A DNA stretch of 64,000 nt, taken from the NCBI GenBank assembly GCA_902779395.1, contig CACZBK010000001.1, positions 124,001 to 188,000 on the forward strand. Direction: 5' to 3'. The position numbers and the translations under genes are program-made. Positions 42,801 through 49,445 of this stretch are shown one piece after another. How positions within the stretch are numbered: position 1 is the first letter of the stretch; every line of letters starts with the position of its first letter. The notes under the pieces were generated by a model. It was given only the letters and a program-made list of their open reading frames with translations. It made no database searches and had not been told where the DNA came from. Source of the DNA: an uncultured Lachnospiraceae bacterium. Its GTDB lineage: Bacteria > Bacillota > Clostridia > Lachnospirales > Lachnospiraceae.

Positions 42801-43530
42801 AATAAAAACTGTAATCCGATACGCCTTCTGTCTTCAGCAGCTTTTCCAGAGCAGGTCGTGAGAATGTCCTTACCACACCTCCGTTGGGATAATCCTCTAT
42901 GCCCTTAAAGAAATCTCCCAGATGATCCTCCCTTGCTCCGCCGAAATACTTCAGACCAAGACGGTTCTCTATCGCTATAACTATGATCCCGTCCGCTGCG
43001 GCATGCTTTCTGATGATCTTTAAAAAACTTCCGTACGGGTCTTCATCATGAATATAACTTGCTGCATATTCAAATACACCGATCAGAAAAACCGCATCGT
43101 AATCGGTATCCAGGACCGGTTCTATATCCTCAAAATTACCGACATGTATACACATGTTACCGGCATCTTTATGCCTGTACGCATTGATAAGACTGCGTTT
43201 TTTTGAAAGCTCCACACAATCCAGACGGCCGGCCTTTTCAAGAAGCGCCCCGCTTATGGCACCACAGCCGGATCCCACTTCGAGTATCTTCGCATCCTTT
43301 TTAAGCCTTAACCAGCTGACGATATTTTCCCTCAGATCCGATAAATGGTACAATATCGGCCACTTAAGGCGCTCTGCTATCACAGAGGGATAATCCTCCT
43401 GCTTATGCGTCTTCACTATATCAAGAAGCTCGTCTTCTACTTCTCCGTCACAATACAGATCAGTTCCGCTGTATTTAGAAAGATCCAGGGCAACCTTTCC
43501 TATATATTCTGTGGTTTCCTGCGTGCTCAT
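39883..43530 (-). CDS. Fused SAM methyltransferase, kinase-like domain and GT2 glycosyltransferase
   Basis: 1215 residues. Residues about 55-250 are a class I methyltransferase with motif I ILEVGSGCG (82-90). Residues about 325-500 resemble an aminoglycoside-phosphotransferase/WbdD-type kinase: a candidate ATP lysine Lys344 in FFEKYP, catalytic-loop DPDMQLAN (Asp437, Asn442) and metal Asp454 in LIDYEWA. A truncated GT half follows (ADEDVLCEDG near 658, PYYKPCWSVDTL). A full GT2 lies at about 802-1030 (VSIIIPTKDHPEM, FLNDDTQV, AYNDVDLC). A beta-sandwich tail is at 1110-1213. Methyltransferase plus kinase is the architecture of WbdD, which caps O9a chains before export; here it stands next to Wzt and Wzm. 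That role is inference. Four-base overlap with wzt. Confidence 0.82.
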   Translation of the reverse strand: MSTQETTEYIGKVALDLSKYSGTDLYCDGEVEDELLDIVKTHKQEDYPSVIAERLKWPILYHLSDLRENIVSWLRLKKDAKILEVGSGCGAISGALLEKAGRLDCVELSKKRSLINAYRHKDAGNMCIHVGNFEDIEPVLDTDYDAVFLIGVFEYAASYIHDEDPYGSFLKIIRKHAAADGIIVIAIENRLGLKYFGGAREDHLGDFFKGIEDYPNGGVVRTFSRPALEKLLKTEGVSDYSFYYPYPDYKFMMSLYSDERLPREGELNTNKLKLDRDRMELFDEGKTYDSLIRDGLFPVFSNSYLCVLGKAPEVIYSKYSNDRDSAYAIRTDMVKKDGKIFFEKYPVHPDAEEHISRMRERYDALNKTLNGSGLKPCSLSLTDDGKGIRFPYIKGSTMDELLSMAVRKKDSEKINELLYTYGRFQEANSKASVSDPDMQLANLILSDEGWILIDYEWAGEDRGDLLQNTVRGIYLFKEYNAAGAALDIKQVKEAIPFFPESFDMDELWKRERSFQKSVTGSRRALGELNEMLGNGVISIGKEEKPVSDESVPEVHAKSKFKQKLQAGWHERAVEEYNREVDRQRNPYPYKPGATTEVRIRKLGRRCTLIPYSEACVENLKGAGEFVIFAADGGKLELDAAGIIESRFDNNASSGWLYADEDVLCEDGYCRYPYYKPCWSVDTLISYFYIGGLMAVRREALGTAITRISEDVRQEKGFKFLYALCIWLANESVPIRANTKPLFHEVYQSIENTGNMLIAGPMCAGDEYSRIKELFFAHYKVEGSLEKDVDGCLYPVYKQDDPKVSIIIPTKDHPEMFKNCVRSIRQLSTYKDPEVIAIDNGSAGLNRERYEKITKETKVLYLYEKKEFNFAAMCNEAAKKAKGNVLIFLNDDTQVISPEWIERMAGHALIPGIGAVGAKLLYPGDDKKIQHCGVSNINGGPVHRLQGLSDKLSYDRGRNRGVRNVLAVTGACLAITKENFDHFGGFYEGLPVAYNDVDLCMRLHKAGLRNVIRNDVRLIHYESASRGDDREDEEKKSRLHRELVKLYERNPEYVAYDPYEHERLSDESNIYEEAHPYEIKKLEEVKELAGVKDKKVFAPVNEALIVKVDKMGRETGKDSILIDVHVHVHDWDNADYIYYAYLEGNGKKYQLPVKRRYRSDVENIYRGQINTALAGLSVRLADGALKKGEYSLWVEAKSRISRQVLYRKAEAVLKVD

Positions 43531-44762
43531 AAATCCTTTATCTCGATCCTTGAATTCATATCATAAAATCCCACGGTGTTCTTTTCAGATATCACCGTAA
43601 CATGAAGTGCATCATACAGTCTGTGATATACCTTAAACTCTTCTGCTTCATATCCTGTAACACCAAAGGAAAGCAGATATTCTCCTCCCTGCAGATCCAC
43701 CTTCTGGGTAAAAATGATCTCTTTTTTCTCGCCCTTTTTGCATTCCGATAAAAATGACTTTTCAAACATTGTGTTGGTACCGGTTATATCCGTTCCTTTT
43801 ACATCTTTAAATGTAAAAGCAAAGATAGGTGCAGCCAGATCCTCCTTTATGCTCACTACCATATGTATCGAGCATTCCTCTCCTTTTAAAATGGCATTAG
43901 TCCTGACACCCTTTCTGTCACATACGTATACTTCCCCGATCTCAGCTTTCCCGGATCCGTATTCAAGCGTTTCCGTATTCTCTCCGGGTACCGCATCAGA
44001 TCCGGTACTTATACTCTCATCGGCATCATACTGCCCGACAAGCACCTGCTTATATATATCAAGCATCTCTTTGGGACGGCCTTCCCCAAGCTTCTTTCCC
44101 TTTTCAAGAAGTATTACGCGGTCACAGTATTTTGCAATGGAAGACATATCATGACTGACAAAGATTATCGTCTTTCCCTGCTTCTTGAATTCTTCGAATT
44201 TCCTGTAGCACTTGGCCTGGAAAAAAACATCCCCGACCGAGAGAGCCTCATCCACTATAAGTATCTCCGGATCGATATTAATAGCCAGGGCAAACGCAAG
44301 ACGGACAAACATACCTGAAGAATAAGTCTTTACCGGCTGATATACAAAATCACCTATATCAGCAAAATCCAGTATGTCCTGAAGCCGCTCATCTATCTCT
44401 TTTTCGGAAAAACCTGTCATGGTCCCGTTTAAATAAATATTTTCTATTCCCGTATACTCATTGTTAAACCCTGCACCGAGCTCAAGGAGTGCAGAAATAC
44501 GGCCGTTCACATTAACCTCTCCCGATGTGGGAGTGAGCACACCTGTAATGATCTTAAGTATGGTTGATTTTCCGGAACCGTTAGTTCCTATCAGACCGAC
44601 GGTCTCACCGCGTGATACAGTAAAACTAACATCATCGAGAGCATGATGATCTTTATGTCTTATCTGCTTCGTAAGATGAAGAGCTTCCTTCACACGGTCG
44701 GAATTCTTTTCGTACAGGCGGTATACCTTAGTCAGATTTTTTACTTCTATTACTGTATCCAT
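43527..44762 (-). CDS. wzt: Polysaccharide ABC exporter ATPase with C-terminal Wzt domain
   Basis: 411 residues. Residues 1-245 are the ATPase: Walker A GTNGSGKST (59-67), signature YSSGM (147-151), Walker B ILIVDEA (Asp171, Glu172) and switch His in VSHD. Residues about 265-405 are an extra beta-sandwich (IHMVVSIKEDLAAPIFAF, GGEYLLSFGVTGY) like the Wzt C-terminal domain, which in O8/O9a systems recognises the capped end of the finished polysaccharide. With its partner permease it exports the glycan across the membrane. TagH of teichoic acid export is a related alternative, but the C-terminal domain favours Wzt. Start overlaps nothing upstream (3-base gap to wzm). Confidence 0.93.
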   Translation of the reverse strand: MDTVIEVKNLTKVYRLYEKNSDRVKEALHLTKQIRHKDHHALDDVSFTVSRGETVGLIGTNGSGKSTILKIITGVLTPTSGEVNVNGRISALLELGAGFNNEYTGIENIYLNGTMTGFSEKEIDERLQDILDFADIGDFVYQPVKTYSSGMFVRLAFALAINIDPEILIVDEALSVGDVFFQAKCYRKFEEFKKQGKTIIFVSHDMSSIAKYCDRVILLEKGKKLGEGRPKEMLDIYKQVLVGQYDADESISTGSDAVPGENTETLEYGSGKAEIGEVYVCDRKGVRTNAILKGEECSIHMVVSIKEDLAAPIFAFTFKDVKGTDITGTNTMFEKSFLSECKKGEKKEIIFTQKVDLQGGEYLLSFGVTGYEAEEFKVYHRLYDALHVTVISEKNTVGFYDMNSRIEIKDL

Positions 44763-44765
44763 TGC

Positions 44766-45569
44766 CTATAAAACATCTGCAAAATGCGGTTTAAGATCCT
44801 TGTAGATCTTACGTCCAAAAAGCATCAAAAGTATCGCAAATGCCCAGAAATACAGATTGATCCAGCCATCCTGCCAGAACCACCTTCCTTCAAACAAGGC
44901 TTCGCGATATCCGTTAACGATATAATACACGGGATTCAGCTTAAAAAATATCCTCAGGCCTTCCCACTTTCCTTTTAATAAAGCTATATCCCACATGATC
45001 GGTGTAGCCCACATACCTATCTGGAGCAGTATGTTCACTATCTGGTTAAGATCCCTGAAAAAGATCACGACCGAAGATGTGATATATGAACCTCCCAATA
45101 CCAGGACAAACATACAAAAACTGTAATAAGGCAGCTGTATCATATGTATGTCAGGCTTCATCCCGTAAATAAAATACATTACCACCAGAACAAACATAAA
45201 GAAAATATGGACAAAACTTGAACCTATCATCTTAACGAGAGGTAAAAGCCTTATCTCAAACACTACTTTCTTGACCAGATAATTATACTGTAAAAAAGCC
45301 TGCATACCCTGCATCACGGTCTCATTGAAATAAAACCAGGGCACCAGTCCTGCAGTAAGCCACAGTACATAAGGTGCCTCGATGCCGCTTGCCAGGAGCT
45401 GTGCACGATTATCAAATACCACTTCAAATACAAAATAATAAAGGGCTACCGTCACAACCGGCTGTACCAGCGCCCATATAACGCCAAGATACGATCCTGC
45501 ATAGCGTGTCTTAAAATCATTCTTAGCCAGCTTCCATATCAGTCTGCTTTTATCGGGAGACCGGTTCAT
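44766..45569 (-). CDS. wzm: Polysaccharide ABC exporter permease
   Basis: 267 residues with six predicted membrane helices, ABC-2 type (Wzm/TagG family). The N-terminal amphipathic stretch LAKNDFKTRYAGSYLGVIWALVQP is the family signature. The C-terminal half has the VSxxPIMW-like ATPIMWD segment and LNPVYYIVNGYREALFEG. It forms the channel with the ATPase encoded next. Its start overlaps the end of rfbC by four bases (ATGA), so it is coupled to the rhamnose precursor genes. Confidence 0.93.
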   Translation of the reverse strand: MNRSPDKSRLIWKLAKNDFKTRYAGSYLGVIWALVQPVVTVALYYFVFEVVFDNRAQLLASGIEAPYVLWLTAGLVPWFYFNETVMQGMQAFLQYNYLVKKVVFEIRLLPLVKMIGSSFVHIFFMFVLVVMYFIYGMKPDIHMIQLPYYSFCMFVLVLGGSYITSSVVIFFRDLNQIVNILLQIGMWATPIMWDIALLKGKWEGLRIFFKLNPVYYIVNGYREALFEGRWFWQDGWINLYFWAFAILLMLFGRKIYKDLKPHFADVL

Positions 45570-46117
45570 TTTTTAAAATCCTTTATTCCTCCCCAGTTTC
45601 TGTCACGGTCAAGGATATTAAGTTCCATTCCTTCGGGGATGGGCCATTCTATTCCTATATCCGGATCATCATAGGGTAATCCGCCCTCATCACCGGGGTG
45701 ATAAAAATCACTGCATTTATAACAGAATTCCGCATGATCCGAAAGTACCAGAAAACCGTGTGCAAATCCCTCCGGAACATAGAACTGCTTCTTATTCTCT
45801 TCCGACAAGATCTCTCCGTGCCACTTGCCGAAGGTCTTTGATCCTTCGCGCAGATCTATGGCAACATCAAAAACCTCACCGCGTATAACGCGTACCAGCT
45901 TTGCCTGAGGATGGTTTATCTGAAAATGCATTCCGCGCAGCACACCCTTAGCTGAAGATGACTGGTTATCCTGAACAAATACTTTATCAATGCCTGCAGC
46001 CTTGAAATCATTATACTGATAGGTCTCCATAAAATAACCGCGTGAATCCCCGCGCACCTGGGGAGTGATTATCTTAAGACCTTCTATCTCGCATGTTTCT
46101 ACAGTCAGCTTGCCCAT
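45566..46117 (-). CDS. rfbC: dTDP-4-dehydrorhamnose 3,5-epimerase
   Basis: 183 residues, standard length. Cupin fold with family motifs RGYFMETYQYNDF, FVQDNQSSSAKGVLRGMHFQ (catalytic His in GMHFQ), RVIRGEVFDVAIDLR and YVPEGFAHGFLVLSD. It turns dTDP-4-keto-6-deoxyglucose into dTDP-4-keto-L-rhamnose. rfbA and rfbB are in the same operon, but rfbD, the final reductase, was not found in the window. SD AAGGAG is twelve bases before the ATG, a long spacing. Confidence 0.96.
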   Translation of the reverse strand: MGKLTVETCEIEGLKIITPQVRGDSRGYFMETYQYNDFKAAGIDKVFVQDNQSSSAKGVLRGMHFQINHPQAKLVRVIRGEVFDVAIDLREGSKTFGKWHGEILSEENKKQFYVPEGFAHGFLVLSDHAEFCYKCSDFYHPGDEGGLPYDDPDIGIEWPIPEGMELNILDRDRNWGGIKDFKK

Positions 46118-46189
46118 TTATGTATATATCTCCTTTCGTACTTGTTTCTATCCATTAACAGCCCGGGATCGCCTCATCAGATACTTCAC

Positions 46190-47419
46190 TTAATTCTGCC
46201 ATATAAGATCCAGATCCACTCTTGTACTTATGCCGTCAATATTACCGGAAGAAGTATACTGCCATATACTGAAACGTCCGGTATATAAAGGATTGGCACG
46301 ATATTCCGCAAGCCAGTGAACAAAATCCTGAAGCTCTTCATCGTGAAGCTTATTGTAATACCACCATCTTCCCGAATATACTCCTGCATATAATCCGGCG
46401 CTTTCTATGGTCTTGCAGAAAGCCTTTACCACATCCGTACGTGTTTCGGAATCAAGATCATCGGCCCTTCCCTTTCCGCCGGCACCTTCCACATCTATAA
46501 ATACCGGATAATCCAGTTTATAATCCCTGCAAAGCATAGCCACCATCGAAGCTTCTTCAACCGCTTCCACTTCGTTTACCGCCTGGGTAAAAAAATAAAC
46601 TCCGACTTTTATCCCGGCTTTGGTAGCCCCTTCGATATTCTGCTTAAATCTGGAATCCTCTATAAGGCCTCCCTTGGTAGAGCCTCTGTAACCACAGCGT
46701 ATTATGGCGAAATCAACTCCGGCTGCCGCCACCTTTTCCCAGTCTATATCATGCTGGTAGACGGACACATCTATACCGAATACGGCATCCGTTCCTTCCC
46801 ATTTTGTCGTCCGCTCGGTTTCATCCGAATCCTCTGCGGCTTCCTGCTCTCTGGTATCCTCTTTCGATACATCTACCTCATCTTCACTTAAAATGAACTG
46901 AGTGATATCTTCAAGCACTACATATTCCAGCTGATCGCTCACATATACCCGCATCGGATCTTCGGGAACGCGAAAATCTCCTTCCGGCATGAGTTTTACA
47001 AAATAATCACCTGCACTTACATCAGGTATATATATCTGTCCGTCCCGGTCGAGATCCTTATACTCACCCAGCTTATCCACTTCCACAAAAAATGAATAGC
47101 CTTTTACCGGTTCCCCCTCAGCATCGGTCACGCTTATACGTATATCCTTAAATACGCTGCTTGCTTTCAGATACAGACGTTTGCTGTTATCTGTCTCCTC
47201 ATGTACAACAACCGATCCGGTCCTGTTCTCGCTGTCAAAAAAAGTACTGTCGTTCAGAAATGCCCGGTACGGATCGTTTTCCTCCGCAGAAGGCACAGCA
47301 GTCTCCTCAGCGCTGCCGCTGCTGCCGGGAGGATTATTTGCCCGCCACACGAGCAGGACTATCAGCAATAATGCCGATACCGCTGCTGCTATCGCAAGAT
47401 TTCTTACACGCTTTTCCAC
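46190..47419 (-). CDS. Membrane-anchored GH25 muramidase, short paralog
   Basis: 409 residues. A membrane helix at about 7-25 is followed by a linker, a beta-sandwich domain at about 85-170 (DIRISVTDAEGEPVKGY, then DLDRDGQIYIPDVSAGDYFV), an acidic linker, and a GH25 barrel at 212-409. The GH25 active site is visible: Asp217 in FGIDVSVYQ and Asp309/Glu311 in FIDVE. GH25 enzymes cleave the glycan strand of peptidoglycan. The start is a GTG with only a weak ribosome site. It sits between rfbA and rfbC and shares its last three domains with the 907-residue protein encoded at 49446-52169, so the two are paralogs. A role in opening the wall for polysaccharide attachment is inference. Confidence 0.9.
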   Translation of the reverse strand: MEKRVRNLAIAAAVSALLLIVLLVWRANNPPGSSGSAEETAVPSAEENDPYRAFLNDSTFFDSENRTGSVVVHEETDNSKRLYLKASSVFKDIRISVTDAEGEPVKGYSFFVEVDKLGEYKDLDRDGQIYIPDVSAGDYFVKLMPEGDFRVPEDPMRVYVSDQLEYVVLEDITQFILSEDEVDVSKEDTREQEAAEDSDETERTTKWEGTDAVFGIDVSVYQHDIDWEKVAAAGVDFAIIRCGYRGSTKGGLIEDSRFKQNIEGATKAGIKVGVYFFTQAVNEVEAVEEASMVAMLCRDYKLDYPVFIDVEGAGGKGRADDLDSETRTDVVKAFCKTIESAGLYAGVYSGRWWYYNKLHDEELQDFVHWLAEYRANPLYTGRFSIWQYTSSGNIDGISTRVDLDLIWQN

Positions 47420-47425
47420 TTTTTC

Positions 47426-48295
47426 TTACAGCCCGTCCGCCACTTCCGTAAGGTACTTTCCGTATGCAGTCTTCATAAGAGGCTCTGCCAGTTTAAGCAG
47501 CTGCTCTTTACTGATAAAGCCCCGTTTGTATGCGATCTCCTCTATACAGGATATATATAAACCCTGCCTTTTCTGAAATGCAGCCACAAAATCGGCCGCA
47601 TCCAGAAGCGCATCATGATTTCCGGTATCCAGCCAAGCAAAACCTCTTCCAAGGGTTTCCACATGAAGATCACCCCTCTGAAGATAAGCATTGTTCACAC
47701 TGGTTATCTCTATCTCGCCTCTCGCAGAAGGTTTTACGTCCTTTGCTATGGCTACTACATCGTTATCATAAAAATACAGTCCCGGTACGGCATAATTACT
47801 CTTAGGATGTGCCGGCTTTTCTTCTATAGAGACAGCAATACCGTTTTCATCAAATTCCACGACTCCGTATTCTCTGGGATCACGTACGTAATACCCGAAA
47901 ATAGTAGCTCCCTTATCACGCTCTGCCACCTCACGCAAAAGCTTTGAAAAGCTCTGCCCGTAAAATATATTATCTCCAAGTATGAGGGATACCGTATCAT
48001 TGCCGATAAAATCCGCACCTATTATGAACGCATCCGCCAGCCCTCTGGGGCTTTCCTGCACAGCATAGGAAAAACTGATCCCCAGCTGGCTTCCGTCACC
48101 GAAGAGCTCTTTGAATACGGGCAGGTCTCTTGGCGTTGATATTATAAGTATCTCCCTTATCCCTGCCAGCATAAGTATGGACAGAGGATAGTATATCATA
48201 GGCTTGTCATATACCGGCATTATCTGTTTTGAAACTGCCTTTGTCAGCGGATACAGTCTGGTGCCGGATCCTCCGGCCAATATTATACCTTTCAT
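47426..48295 (-). CDS. rfbA: Glucose-1-phosphate thymidylyltransferase
   Basis: 289 residues, standard length. Opening nucleotide-binding signature [16 protein letters not shown] (3-18) with [15 protein letters not shown]; later LGDNIFYG and [13 protein letters not shown] are also typical. It makes dTDP-glucose from dTTP and glucose-1-phosphate, the first step towards dTDP-rhamnose. TGAGGT lies six bases before the ATG. Six bases separate it from the short GH25 gene, 39 from rfbB. Confidence 0.97.
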   Translation of the reverse strand: MKGIILAGGSGTRLYPLTKAVSKQIMPVYDKPMIYYPLSILMLAGIREILIISTPRDLPVFKELFGDGSQLGISFSYAVQESPRGLADAFIIGADFIGNDTVSLILGDNIFYGQSFSKLLREVAERDKGATIFGYYVRDPREYGVVEFDENGIAVSIEEKPAHPKSNYAVPGLYFYDNDVVAIAKDVKPSARGEIEITSVNNAYLQRGDLHVETLGRGFAWLDTGNHDALLDAADFVAAFQKRQGLYISCIEEIAYKRGFISKEQLLKLAEPLMKTAYGKYLTEVADGL

Positions 48296-48334
48296 TCTTA
48301 TACCTCAGGTCTACAGCGGGGCAAAAGCCCGGGT

Positions 48335-49414
48335 TTACACGTTATACATGGTTTCATAGTATTTCTGGTAATCGCCGCTGGTTACATTCTTCATCCAGTC
48401 TTCATGCTCCAGATACCATTGTATAGTAAGGCGTATACCCTCCTTAAACATAGTATCCGGCTGCCAGCCGACAGCTGCCTTTATCTTATCCGGAGCTATC
48501 GCATAGCGTCTGTCATGACCCTTTCTGTCTTCAACATAAGTGATCAGGTCCCTGCTCACATTTGCTTTTCTCGGATCGGAATCAGGAAGTATCTCAAGAA
48601 GCGTATCAATGATTATCTGCACTATCTCTATATTCTGCTTCTCGTTATGTCCGCCTACATTATATGTCTCAAACAGCCTGCCCTGCTCCTGTACCATATC
48701 TATAGCCTTGGCGTGATCCCTGACGTATAACCAGTCACGGACATTCTTTCCGTCTCCGTATACGGGAAGCTTTTTCCCGTTAAGTGCGTTATTTATCATC
48801 AGGGGGATAAGCTTCTCGGGGAACTGGTACGGACCGTAATTATTGGAGCAATTGGTAATATTTGCAGGGAAATGGTATGTATCCATATATGCTCTTACCA
48901 GCATATCCGATCCGGCTTTGCTTGATGAATAAGGCGAATGCGGTGAATACGGCGTAGTCTCATAAAAATATCCGTCACCCTCGGGAAGAGATCCATAGAC
49001 CTCATCCGTGGATACATGCAGGAATTTCTTATCCTCCGGATAAGTACCGTCTTCCCTTTCCCATGCAGCTCTCGCACAGTTAAGCATAACAGCGGTCCCC
49101 AGAACATTGGTCTTTACAAACACCTCGGGATTTTTGATACTGCGGTCCACATGACTCTCTGCCGCAAAGTGTACCACACGGTCAATTTCATTTTCGGCAA
49201 ATATCCTGCTGATAGCGTCCTTATCACAGATATCGGCTTTGATAAAAGTATAGTTTTTCCTTTCATCAACTCCTTTTAAGTTTTCAAGATTACCTGCATA
49301 TGTAAGGGCATCAACATTGATGATCCGTATGTTATCTCCGTATTTTTCAAACATATAGTGTATATAATTGGAACCTATAAAACCTGCTCCCCCGGTCACC
49401 AGATATGTTCTCAT
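48335..49414 (-). CDS. rfbB: dTDP-glucose 4,6-dehydratase
   Basis: 359 residues. The ATG at 49412-49414 follows GGGAG and gives the standard N-terminus MRTYLVTGGAGFIGSNY with the NAD-binding GxxGxxG. Further family motifs: HFAAESHVDRSI, the catalytic STDEVYG, and PYSSSKAGSD with the Tyr-x3-Lys pair. It converts dTDP-glucose to dTDP-4-keto-6-deoxyglucose, upstream of rfbC. 31 bases separate it from the large GH25 gene upstream. Confidence 0.97.
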   Translation of the reverse strand: MRTYLVTGGAGFIGSNYIHYMFEKYGDNIRIINVDALTYAGNLENLKGVDERKNYTFIKADICDKDAISRIFAENEIDRVVHFAAESHVDRSIKNPEVFVKTNVLGTAVMLNCARAAWEREDGTYPEDKKFLHVSTDEVYGSLPEGDGYFYETTPYSPHSPYSSSKAGSDMLVRAYMDTYHFPANITNCSNNYGPYQFPEKLIPLMINNALNGKKLPVYGDGKNVRDWLYVRDHAKAIDMVQEQGRLFETYNVGGHNEKQNIEIVQIIIDTLLEILPDSDPRKANVSRDLITYVEDRKGHDRRYAIAPDKIKAAVGWQPDTMFKEGIRLTIQWYLEHEDWMKNVTSGDYQKYYETMYNV

Positions 49415-49445
49415 TTTTTCTCCCTTCAAAGTTTATTTTAACTCA

